Shown piece by piece: positions 1 through 6,299 of a DNA stretch of 6,299 nucleotides (within the stretch, counting starts at the first letter, position 1; the number at the start of each line of letters is the position of its first letter). The DNA comes from HGM13006 sp964518645. Its GTDB lineage: Bacteria > Bacillota > Clostridia > Oscillospirales > Oscillospiraceae. The stretch covers positions 1-6,299 of the forward strand of contig CAZFGL010000129.1 in NCBI GenBank assembly GCA_964518645.1, written 5' to 3'. The notes under the pieces were generated by a model that was not told the origin of the DNA, ran no database searches, and worked only from the letters and a program-made list of their open reading frames with translations. A program made the translations under genes and the position numbers.

Positions 1-2
1 TG

Positions 3-398
3 TACTGCATGGACCGTGGCCCCTTCTACCGGGACGAGACCCGTGAGCAGTCCGGTTACACCCAGGCACAGCGTGAGGCCAGCGACATTTGGAACTCCAA
101 CATGACCACCGGCCGTGCCCTTGGCTCCACCGCTCTGAACACTGAGGAATCCGAGTCCGTAAACGAGTTCTACGGCGACATCAAGACCTACATCACCCAG
201 TCCGTGCTGGAGTTCGTTACCGGCACCCGCAGCCTGGATGAGTTCGACGCTTATGTCCAGCACATTAAGGACATGGGCATCGACCAGGTCACTGCCTGCT
301 GGCAGGACGCTTATGAGCGTTACCTCAACGGCGAAGTTCCCGCCGGTCCTGTGGGCGATCCCGGACCTCCCCCCGATGGCGCACCCCCTCCGGCCTGA
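3..398 (+). CDS. C-terminal part of an ABC-importer extracellular solute-binding protein (5' end outside window)
   Basis: This reading frame is open from the window edge (Tyr-Cys precede the ATG at 9), so that ATG is most likely internal and the gene starts upstream. The visible ~131 residues resemble the C-terminal lobe of clostridial family 1 solute-binding lipoproteins of the LplA/YtcQ type, which capture oligosaccharides or similar solutes outside the membrane for an ABC permease. The diagnostic stretch is at 129-320: ALNTEESE, then a helix with DIKTYITQSVLEFVTG, then SLDEFDAYVQHIKDMGID and a closing helix ending in YERYLNG. Family members usually stop just after the equivalent of RYLN. 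Here about 20 more residues rich in Pro, Gly and Asp follow (333-395) before TGA at 396-398. The substrate cannot be told from this fragment. The family call is by recognition of sequence pattern and is fairly secure; the signal peptide and permease genes would lie upstream, out of view. Confidence 0.8.
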   Translation, partial: YCMDRGPFYRDETREQSGYTQAQREASDIWNSNMTTGRALGSTALNTEESESVNEFYGDIKTYITQSVLEFVTGTRSLDEFDAYVQHIKDMGIDQVTACWQDAYERYLNGEVPAGPVGDPGPPPDGAPPPA

Positions 399-429
399 TA
401 GATCGTCTTAATATCTGAAAAGCATAAAA

Positions 430-463
430 CCGCCCCGAAGCAGGACAGGCTGCTTCGGGGCGG
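430..463. terminator. Bidirectional intrinsic terminator between convergent genes
   Basis: A perfect 14-bp GC-rich inverted repeat (arms 430-443 and 450-463, arm CCGCCCCGAAGCAG) encloses a 6-nt loop. It lies 31 nt past the stop of the solute-binding protein gene and 28 nt past the stop of uvrA. Read on the minus strand the stem is followed directly by TTTTATGCTTTT, a good U-run for ending the uvrA transcript. Read on the plus strand it is followed by TGTCATTATT, a weaker run. It probably serves both converging transcripts, more strongly for uvrA. Confidence 0.88.
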
Positions 464-491
464 TGTCATTATTCTCAGATTACCATTTGGT

Positions 492-3317
492 TCATTCCAG
501 CAGAGGCTTCAGATATTTACCGGTATAGCTTTCCGGGCAGGCAGCGATCTCCTCCGGGGTACCTGTGGCCACCACAGTACCGCCGCCGGAACCGCCCTCA
601 GGCCCCAGATCAATAATATGGTCCGCAACCTTGATCACATCCAGATTGTGCTCGATCACCAGAACTGTATTTCCCTGATCCACCAGCGCCTGTAGCACCT
701 CCACCAGACGGTGAACGTCTGCCACATGGAGACCTGTAGTAGGCTCGTCCAGAATATAGAAGGTGTTGCCGGTGGATACCCGGCTCAGTTCCGTCGCCAG
801 CTTTACCCGCTGTGCCTCACCGCCGGAGAGTGTGGTGGAGGATTGACCCAGCTTGATATAACCCAGTCCCACCTGACACATGGCCTCCACCTTTCGGCGG
901 ATCCGGGGCAGGTTTTCAAAGAACTCCAGCGCTTCATCCCCGGTCATCTCCAGCACATCGGCAATGCTCTTGCCCTTATAGGTGACCTCCAACGTCTCCC
1001 GGTTATACCGTTTGCCCTTACACACGTCGCAGGGGACATAAATATCCGGCAGGAAATGCATCTCAATTTTTACAAGGCCGTCGCCCTGGCATGCTTCACA
1101 CCGACCGCCCTTTACGTTAAAGGAAAACCGTCCCGGGCCATAGCCCTTGGCCTTTGCCTCGGCAGTGGAGGCAAACAGCTCCCGGATCTCCCCGAACAGG
1201 CCAATATAGGTGGCCGGATTGGAACGGGGCGTCCGTCCAATGGGGCTCTGATCGATACCAATCACCTTATCCAGCTGCTGAACCCCCTCGCACCGGTCAT
1301 GGGCACCGCACTTGGTACGGCTCCGGTTCAGCTCCGCCGCCAGCTTCTTATAAATGATCTCATTGACCAGAGAGGATTTTCCGGATCCGGAAACACCGGT
1401 TACCACGGTCATGGTTCCCAGAGGTACAGACACATCTATACCCTTAAGGTTGTTTTCCCGGCAGCCGTAGAAGCTGACCTTTCTGCCGTCTCCCTTTCTG
1501 CGTCTGGGTGGCAGGGGTACCTTTTTCGCCCCGGACAGATACTGCCCGGTGACGGAGGCGGGAGTTGACATAATATCACCCAATGTTCCCGCTGCCACTA
1601 TCTCGCCGCCGTGGATGCCGGCACCCGGCCCCACATCCACAATATAATCTGCCGCCCGCATGGTATCCTCGTCGTGCTCCACCACGATCAGGGTGTTGCC
1701 CAGATCCACCATCTGCCGCAGGGTGGCCAGAAGTTTGTCATTATCCCGCTGATGGAGTCCGATGGAGGGCTCGTCCAGAATATACAGCACACCCATCAGG
1801 GAGGAACCGATCTGGGTCGCCAGCCGGATCCGCTGGCTTTCACCACCGGACAGAGTTCCTGCTGTACGGCTCAGGGTCAGATATTCCAGCCCCACAGAGC
1901 TGAGGAAATTCAGCCGTGAACGGATCTCCCGGAGGATCTGATCCGCAATCACCTGATCCGATCCGGTCAACTGAAGATTGTTGATAAACTCCAGTTCTTC
2001 ATTGACGGACAGCTTACAGAAATCCATGATATTCAATCCGCCCACCGTGACCGCCAATACAATGGGGGAAAGCCGGTCACCGTCGCAGTCCGGACAGGGA
2101 TGGTCACTCATGCATTCCTCCAGCTCCCGGCGCATGGAATCAGACTGGGTCTCCCTATACCGGCGGGACAGGTTGTTGATGATTCCCTCAAAGGCCTGTT
2201 CCAGGGTTCCACGGCCGTTTCCACGGTCATATTGCAGCTTCAGTTTCTCCCCCTTGGTGCCGTAAAGCAGCGCATCAATGGCCAGATCGCTCATTTTTTC
2301 CAGAGGGGTATCCAGCGTAAACCCGTACTTTCGTCCCAGCGCCTCATAATACATCCGGCTGATGGTGTCGTTTTTGGCATTGCCCCAGCCGGAGGCAATG
2401 ATGCCCCCTTCCAGAATGGACAAACTCCGGTTGGGCATCACCAGATCCGGATCCACCTTCAGCTGATACCCCAGACCGCTGCATGTGGGGCAGGCACCAT
2501 AGGGATTGTTGAAGGAGAACATCCGGGGTTCCAGTTCCGGCATGGAAATACCGCAGTCCTCACAGGCATAATTCTGAGAGAAGGACAGCTCGATGTCGTC
2601 GCTCACAAGATGAATGATCACCAGTCCCCCGGAAAGGCTCAGTGCAGTCTCCACAGAGTCCGTCAGCCGCCGGAGGATCTCCGGCTTCATCACCAGCCGG
2701 TCTACCACGATCTCGATATTATGCTTTTTTGTTTTTGCCAGCTTGATCTCCTCGTTCAGGTCGTAGGGCATCCCATCCACCCGAACCCGGACATAACCGC
2801 TCTTCTTGGCATCTGCAAACACCTTCTGATGTTCGCCCTTCTTTCCCCGGATCACTGGAGCAAGGATCTGAAAGCGGGTGCCTCTCTCCAGCGCCATCAC
2901 ATGATCCACGATCTGATCCACACTCTGGCGACGGATCTCTCTGCCGCACTTGGGACAATGGGGCACACCTACCCGCGCCCACAGAAGCCGGAGATAGTCA
3001 TAGATCTCCGTTACCGTGCCCACGGTAGACCGGGGGTTTCGGGAGGTGGTTTTCTGGTCAATGGAAATCGCCGGTGACAGGCCGTCGATGGAGTCCACAT
3101 CGGGCTTATCCATCTGCCCCAGAAACTGTCGGGCATAGGAGGACAGAGACTCCACATAGCGTCGCTGTCCCTCTGCATAGATGGTATCGAAGGCCAGTGA
3201 GGATTTGCCGGAGCCGGAAAGCCCCGTAAACACCACCAGCTTATCCCGGGGTATGGTGATATCCACATTTTTCAGGTTGTTCTCCCTTGCCCCTTTGACA
3301 ACGATTTTATCCTGCAT
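492..3317 (-). CDS. uvrA: UvrA, excinuclease ABC subunit A
   Basis: UvrA is the DNA-damage sensor of nucleotide excision repair: a dimeric cytoplasmic ATPase that loads UvrB at lesions. The protein is 941 residues from the ATG at 3317, almost the same as the 940 of E. coli. Two ABC ATPase modules are complete. The first has Walker A GLSGSGKSS at residues 32-40, signature LSGGESQR at 489-496 and Walker B LYILDEP at 511-517. The second has Walker A GVSGSGKSS at 641-649, signature LSGGEAQR at 830-837 and Walker B FYILDEP at 853-859. Zinc modules have Cys at 252, 255, 276, 279 and at 740, 743, 763, 766, as in the family. The conserved IDQSPIGRTPRSNPATYIG segment follows the second Walker A. The frame extends upstream to a TTG at 3326, but that codon abuts the AGGAG at 3327-3331, whereas the ATG at 3317 has a 9-nt spacer, so ATG is chosen. 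It is the last gene of the likely uvrB-capA-uvrA unit. Confidence 0.98.
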   Translation of the reverse strand: MQDKIVVKGARENNLKNVDITIPRDKLVVFTGLSGSGKSSLAFDTIYAEGQRRYVESLSSYARQFLGQMDKPDVDSIDGLSPAISIDQKTTSRNPRSTVGTVTEIYDYLRLLWARVGVPHCPKCGREIRRQSVDQIVDHVMALERGTRFQILAPVIRGKKGEHQKVFADAKKSGYVRVRVDGMPYDLNEEIKLAKTKKHNIEIVVDRLVMKPEILRRLTDSVETALSLSGGLVIIHLVSDDIELSFSQNYACEDCGISMPELEPRMFSFNNPYGACPTCSGLGYQLKVDPDLVMPNRSLSILEGGIIASGWGNAKNDTISRMYYEALGRKYGFTLDTPLEKMSDLAIDALLYGTKGEKLKLQYDRGNGRGTLEQAFEGIINNLSRRYRETQSDSMRRELEECMSDHPCPDCDGDRLSPIVLAVTVGGLNIMDFCKLSVNEELEFINNLQLTGSDQVIADQILREIRSRLNFLSSVGLEYLTLSRTAGTLSGGESQRIRLATQIGSSLMGVLYILDEPSIGLHQRDNDKLLATLRQMVDLGNTLIVVEHDEDTMRAADYIVDVGPGAGIHGGEIVAAGTLGDIMSTPASVTGQYLSGAKKVPLPPRRRKGDGRKVSFYGCRENNLKGIDVSVPLGTMTVVTGVSGSGKSSLVNEIIYKKLAAELNRSRTKCGAHDRCEGVQQLDKVIGIDQSPIGRTPRSNPATYIGLFGEIRELFASTAEAKAKGYGPGRFSFNVKGGRCEACQGDGLVKIEMHFLPDIYVPCDVCKGKRYNRETLEVTYKGKSIADVLEMTGDEALEFFENLPRIRRKVEAMCQVGLGYIKLGQSSTTLSGGEAQRVKLATELSRVSTGNTFYILDEPTTGLHVADVHRLVEVLQALVDQGNTVLVIEHNLDVIKVADHIIDLGPEGGSGGGTVVATGTPEEIAACPESYTGKYLKPLLE

Positions 3318-3326
3318 GCCGATCAA

Positions 3327-3331
3327 CTCCT
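3327..3331 (-). promoter_or_regulatory. uvrA ribosome binding site (decides the start)
   Basis: AGGAG on the minus strand lies 9 nt before the ATG at 3317. The upstream in-frame TTG (3326-3324) directly touches it and could not be initiated from it, so this site fixes the uvrA start at 3317. Confidence 0.85.
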
Positions 3332-3349
3332 GTCAATAGCTCCCGTGAA

Positions 3350-3375
3350 GGAACGCCGCCTGCGGGTGGCGTTCC
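3350..3375 (-). other. Hairpin in the capA-uvrA intergenic gap (possible attenuator or mRNA-stabilising stem)
   Basis: Inverted repeat GGAACGCC/GGCGTTCC (3350-3357 with 3368-3375) gives 8 perfect pairs. Inside it one position is C-A on the minus-strand transcript (G-U on the plus), then two more GC pairs and a 4-nt loop. It sits 21 nt after the CapA-like stop and 19 nt before the uvrA ribosome binding site. On the minus strand only TTC follows the stem, so it lacks the U-run of a strong terminator. It may lower read-through into uvrA, or protect the upstream mRNA from 3' decay. Structure is seen; function is inferred. Confidence 0.45.
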
Positions 3376-3395
3376 GTTAATAAACCTGTGCTTTC

Positions 3396-4577
3396 CTACG
3401 CTTCCTCCCGCTGAATGCCTCCATCCAGCTGGGCGCTTCGTTCATAGATCTTATCCAGTATCGTCTGGGCAGCCGTCCCGGATGCCGGAAGGGTGGCAAA
3501 GCTGTCACCGTCTCTGACACAGGGGATCAACTGAAAATCTGACTCCAGCGTTTTGTCCTTCAGGGTAAAGGTCTGCTGAAAGATCACCGTATCCATATCC
3601 GTCAGGCCAGTGTCACCGGTGAGGAAGGTTCCCAGAGAGTAGCATATGTACTTTCCTTTGTACAATTCTATTCCCTGAAGCACCCGTGGGTGATGGCCGA
3701 TCACCAGATCCGCACCTGCATCCACTGCAGCGTGACCCAGTTCCACCTGAAAGTCCCCGGGCGTCGTTGCATTTTCCTCACCCCAGTGAATCGACACGAT
3801 GATGATCTCTGCGCCCGCTTCCTTCAGCTTGTAAATATCCGTCTCCAGCTCTTCCTGACTGCCTACGCCGTGCTCGGTCTCGTCAACGCCACAGAAGCCC
3901 ACCTGAATTCCGTCCAGGGTGACCATGGTGGTGAACCCGTTGCCAAACCGATAGAGATCTGCATTATCAAGGCCTGCGATGGTGTCCACATGGCCCTCAT
4001 CCCCGTAGTCCCGGGTATGGTCACTGGCAATGCTGACAGCGTCTATGCCGCCCTCTGTAAGAATATCCATATAGGAGGGGTCTGCCCGAAAGGTGGTGGA
4101 TTTCTCCACCCGCCGGCCGGTGTTGGCCAGCACACATTCCAGGTTTATGACCGTCAAATCGTCCCCCTCAAAGATCGATTTGACGTTTTCAAAAAAACAG
4201 GCTGCCCCCTGATTTTCCAGGGTGCTCTGGAACCGGGTCTGGGCCTCAGAATCCTCGGGGCCGCACAGAGTCACATCCCCCACAAAACTCAGGGTGATGG
4301 TATGATCCCCCGGAACAGCCTCCACGGTCTCCGGAATCACCGGAATTTCCACCACAGACGCTTCTGCCTGCAACGCCTCCGCCTGGGCAGCCTTTTTCGC
4401 TGCGATCTGTGTGGCAAGATCCTCAATGGCCTTTTTCGTGCTGCAACTCTGAACCAGAGAGATCAGTGACAGAACGATGGCCAGCAGAATGGCTCCGGCG
4501 CGAATGGCCCGCTGCCGCTGTGCCAGTTTCAGGCGCTGCGCCTTTCGTTCTTCAGGGGTCTTGTACTGTTTTTCCAT
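3396..4577 (-). CDS. CapA/PgsA-family protein (poly-gamma-glutamate capsule-type metallophosphoesterase fold), membrane anchored
   Basis: The protein has 393 residues. Residues 1-26 are strongly basic, and a hydrophobic helix at about 27-43 (AGAILLAIVLSLISLVQ) should anchor it with the rest outside the cell. C45 follows in VQSC, a poor lipobox. An Ala/Lys/Gln/Glu-rich linker, possibly coiled coil, spans about 46-75. The CapA domain runs from about 93 to 340: SFVGDV (97-102), NLE (145-147), TFRADPSY (162-169), SIASDHTRDYG (182-192), SIHWGEE (262-268), GHHPRVLQGIELYKGKYICYSLGTF (294-318) and DMDTVIFQQTFT (327-338). Family members are tied to poly-gamma-glutamate or capsule synthesis, but most are uncharacterised. 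Compared with the usual ANNH, HPHV and SLGNF, this copy has ASDH, HPRV and SLGTF, so its catalytic state is uncertain. No capB/capC-like partners are near. It follows uvrB by 20 nt and precedes uvrA by 78 nt. The ATG at 4577 has AGGAAGG 10 nt upstream. Family call secure, role unknown. Confidence 0.88.
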   Translation of the reverse strand: MEKQYKTPEERKAQRLKLAQRQRAIRAGAILLAIVLSLISLVQSCSTKKAIEDLATQIAAKKAAQAEALQAEASVVEIPVIPETVEAVPGDHTITLSFVGDVTLCGPEDSEAQTRFQSTLENQGAACFFENVKSIFEGDDLTVINLECVLANTGRRVEKSTTFRADPSYMDILTEGGIDAVSIASDHTRDYGDEGHVDTIAGLDNADLYRFGNGFTTMVTLDGIQVGFCGVDETEHGVGSQEELETDIYKLKEAGAEIIIVSIHWGEENATTPGDFQVELGHAAVDAGADLVIGHHPRVLQGIELYKGKYICYSLGTFLTGDTGLTDMDTVIFQQTFTLKDKTLESDFQLIPCVRDGDSFATLPASGTAAQTILDKIYERSAQLDGGIQREEA

Positions 4578-4587
4578 AGGTGTGTTT

Positions 4588-4594
4588 CCTTCCT
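4588..4594 (-). promoter_or_regulatory. Ribosome binding site of the CapA-like gene
   Basis: AGGAAGG on the minus strand, with a 10-nt spacer to the ATG at 4577, lies just after the uvrB stop (4600-4598). The whole uvrB-capA gap is only 20 nt and is mostly this site, which leaves no room for a separate promoter and supports cotranscription with uvrB. Confidence 0.8.
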
Positions 4595-4597
4595 GCG

Positions 4598-6299
4598 TTA
4601 AGATTGGCCGCGAAGGGTGATGATCTGATCCCGCAGCGCTGCTGCGTACTCGAACTCCATCATCTTTGCGGCTTTCCGCATCTCCTTTTCCAGACGGTTG
4701 ATCTCCGCCTCCCGCTCGTTCTTGGTCATCTTCCGGCCATCCTTCTCCACGTCCACCGTCCGGGAGATCTCGATCAGTTCCCGGATGGACTTGATAATGG
4801 TCTTGGGGACGATGCCGTTGCGTTCGTTGTATGCCTGCTGAAGGGAACGTCTCCGTTCCGTCTCTCCAATGGCATAATCCATAGCGGCGGTAATTCGGTC
4901 GGCGTACATAATAACCTTGCCGTCCGCATTTCTGGCGGCACGACCGATGGTCTGGATCAGGCTGGTGGGACTGCGGAGGAAGCCCTCCTTGTCCGCATCC
5001 AAAATGGCCACCAGTGCCACCTCAGGAAGATCCAGTCCTTCCCGAAGCAGGTTGATTCCCACCAGAACATCAAACTTCTGCATACGCAGATCCCGGATGA
5101 TCTCCTGCCGTTCCATGGTATCCACATCCGAATGCATATAGCGCACCCGAATGCCGGCCTTGGTCAGGTAAGATGTAAGATCCTCCGCCATTTTCTTGGT
5201 GAGGGTGGTAACCAGTGTACGGTAATTGTGGGTGGCGAGGGTATTGATCTCGCCGATCAGGTCATCGACCTGCCCCTCTACCGGGCGCACCTCGATCACA
5301 GGATCCAGGAGCCCTGTGGGGCGGATCAGCTGCTCCGCCACCTGCCCCGCACGGGAAAGCTCATACTCCGCAGGGGTGGCGGAAACATAGATGACCTGAT
5401 TGATTTTACGTTCAAACTCTTCAAATTTCAGAGGACGGTTATCATAAGCAGAGGGCAACCGGAAGCCGTAGTCGATCAGCGAGGTCTTTCTGGCCCGATC
5501 CCCGTTATACATGGCCCGAACCTGAGGCAGTGTCACATGGCTCTCGTCCACGAACATCAGGAAATCATCCGGAAAATAGTCCATCAGGGTCATGGGGGCA
5601 GAGCCCGCCGGCCGACCGCTGATGATCCGGGAATAGTTCTCAATGCCGCTGCAAAAGCCCAGCTCGTCCATCATCTCAATATCATACATGGTTCTCTGAT
5701 GGATCCGCTGTGCCTCCAGCAGCTTCCCGTTTTCCTTAAACCAGTTCTCCCGATCCAGCATCTCACAGGCAATCTCCTGCGTGGCCCGCTGCATTTTATC
5801 CTTCGTGGTCACATAGTGGCTGGCAGGATACACCGCAATATGGGAGATTACCCGTTCCACCGCCCCGGTGACCGGGTTAAACTCAGAGATACGATCCACC
5901 TCATCCCCGAACAGCTCGATCCGGACAGCACGGTTTGTCCAGCCTGCCGGGAACACCTCCACAGTATCCCCCCGCACCCGGAAGGTATTGCGGATAAAAT
6001 TAATATCATTGCGCTCATAGCGAATATCGATCAGGGCACGGATCAGACTGTCCCGCTCCCAGATCTGTCCCTGACGGACAGAGACCACCAGAGATTTATA
6101 ATCCTCCGGATCGCCCAGACCGTAGATACAGCTGACAGAGGACACCACGATCACATCCCGCCGTTCCAGCAGCGAGGCCGTTGCCGAGTTTCTGAGCCGG
6201 TCGATCTCGTCATTGGTTGCAGAATCCTTCTCGATATAAGTGTCCGTGTGGGCAATGTACGCCTCCGGCTGATAGTAGTCGTAGTAGGATACAAAATAC
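4598..6299 (-). CDS. uvrB: UvrB, excinuclease ABC subunit B (N-terminus outside window)
   Basis: UvrB is the helicase-like protein that takes DNA from UvrA, verifies the lesion with its beta-hairpin and recruits UvrC. The frame stays open to the window edge, so the gene enters from outside and about 566 residues are visible. The GTG codon at 6154 is an internal Val in DVIVVSS, not a start. The first visible residues, YFVSYYDYYQPEAY (6298-6257), are the beta-hairpin and match about residue 91 of E. coli UvrB, so roughly 90 residues with Walker A are missing. Helicase motifs follow: DESH (5548-5537), YVSATP (the SAT at 5383-5375), LVGINLLREGLDLPE (5065-5021) and QTIGRAARN (4954-4928). The C-terminal UVR domain, which contacts UvrC, lies at about 4723-4616, ending in AAALRDQIITLRGQS. 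All visible motifs are canonical, with no frameshift. It is the first visible gene of the likely uvrB-capA-uvrA unit; any promoter or LexA box would be upstream. Confidence 0.97.
   Translation of the reverse strand, partial: YFVSYYDYYQPEAYIAHTDTYIEKDSATNDEIDRLRNSATASLLERRDVIVVSSVSCIYGLGDPEDYKSLVVSVRQGQIWERDSLIRALIDIRYERNDINFIRNTFRVRGDTVEVFPAGWTNRAVRIELFGDEVDRISEFNPVTGAVERVISHIAVYPASHYVTTKDKMQRATQEIACEMLDRENWFKENGKLLEAQRIHQRTMYDIEMMDELGFCSGIENYSRIISGRPAGSAPMTLMDYFPDDFLMFVDESHVTLPQVRAMYNGDRARKTSLIDYGFRLPSAYDNRPLKFEEFERKINQVIYVSATPAEYELSRAGQVAEQLIRPTGLLDPVIEVRPVEGQVDDLIGEINTLATHNYRTLVTTLTKKMAEDLTSYLTKAGIRVRYMHSDVDTMERQEIIRDLRMQKFDVLVGINLLREGLDLPEVALVAILDADKEGFLRSPTSLIQTIGRAARNADGKVIMYADRITAAMDYAIGETERRRSLQQAYNERNGIVPKTIIKSIRELIEISRTVDVEKDGRKMTKNEREAEINRLEKEMRKAAKMMEFEYAAALRDQIITLRGQS

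Noticed and set aside
2100..3077. Plus-strand open frame of 325 codons opposite uvrA
   Set aside because: It is antisense to the conserved UvrA frame, has no recognisable domain and no fitting ribosome binding site; it arises from codon bias in the opposite strand. The same applies to 711-1568, 1583-1903 and 1611-1919.
3331..3336. TTGACA on the minus strand as a -35 element for uvrA
   Set aside because: It overlaps the ribosome binding site, and any -10 at normal spacing (AGGATA) would fall inside the uvrA coding region, giving a transcript that starts after the start codon.
3351..3374. GAAC...GTTC pair upstream of uvrA as a possible LexA/SOS box
   Set aside because: The half-sites are 16 nt apart, while Gram-positive LexA boxes have about 4 nt between GAAC and GTTC. 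The pair is better explained as the arms of the hairpin.
3613..3622. Perfect 10-bp palindrome TCACCGGTGA
   Set aside because: It is inside the CapA-like coding region, is short, is not repeated elsewhere that I can see, and is expected by chance at this GC content.
3690..4469. Plus-strand open frame of 259 codons opposite the CapA-like gene
   Set aside because: It is a shadow of the real minus-strand gene, with low-complexity His/Gly/Leu-rich content and no family resemblance.
6152..6154. GTG as the start of a 518-residue UvrB
   Set aside because: The frame continues upstream with unmistakable UvrB sequence (YYDYYQPEAY, IEKDSATNDEIDRLR, LLERRD), so this codon is an internal Val.

Overview
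This 6.3 kb window is ordinary bacterial chromosome. It carries the 3' end of one gene on the plus strand, followed by three genes on the minus strand that run towards it. The moderately high GC content, strong AGGAG-type ribosome binding sites, the style of the solute-binding protein and the closeness of uvrB to uvrA all suggest a Gram-positive Clostridia lineage, perhaps a gut Oscillospiraceae relative. This placement is an inference from style, not from a database match.

Layout: positions 3-398 (+) hold the C-terminus of an extracellular solute-binding protein of an ABC importer, ending in an unusual Pro/Gly-rich tail. A strong hairpin at 430-463 separates it from the convergent minus-strand genes. 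It looks like a terminator used from both sides, with the better T-run on the uvrA side. In order of transcription on the minus strand come uvrB (start beyond the window, stop at 4598), a membrane-anchored CapA-like protein (4577-3396), and uvrA (3317-492). The uvrB-capA gap is 20 nt and the capA-uvrA gap is 78 nt, with no convincing promoter in either, so the three genes are probably one transcription unit.

Functionally, UvrA and UvrB are the damage-recognition and damage-verification proteins of nucleotide excision repair; UvrC is not in the window. Both appear intact and canonical where visible. The gene between them is the notable element. It is a CapA/PgsA-type metallophosphoesterase-fold protein with an N-terminal membrane anchor, and several residues in motifs that are normally conserved are substituted. 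Nothing in the sequence links it mechanistically to DNA repair. I found no mobile element, CRISPR array, tRNA or rRNA, and no clear undescribed multi-gene system.
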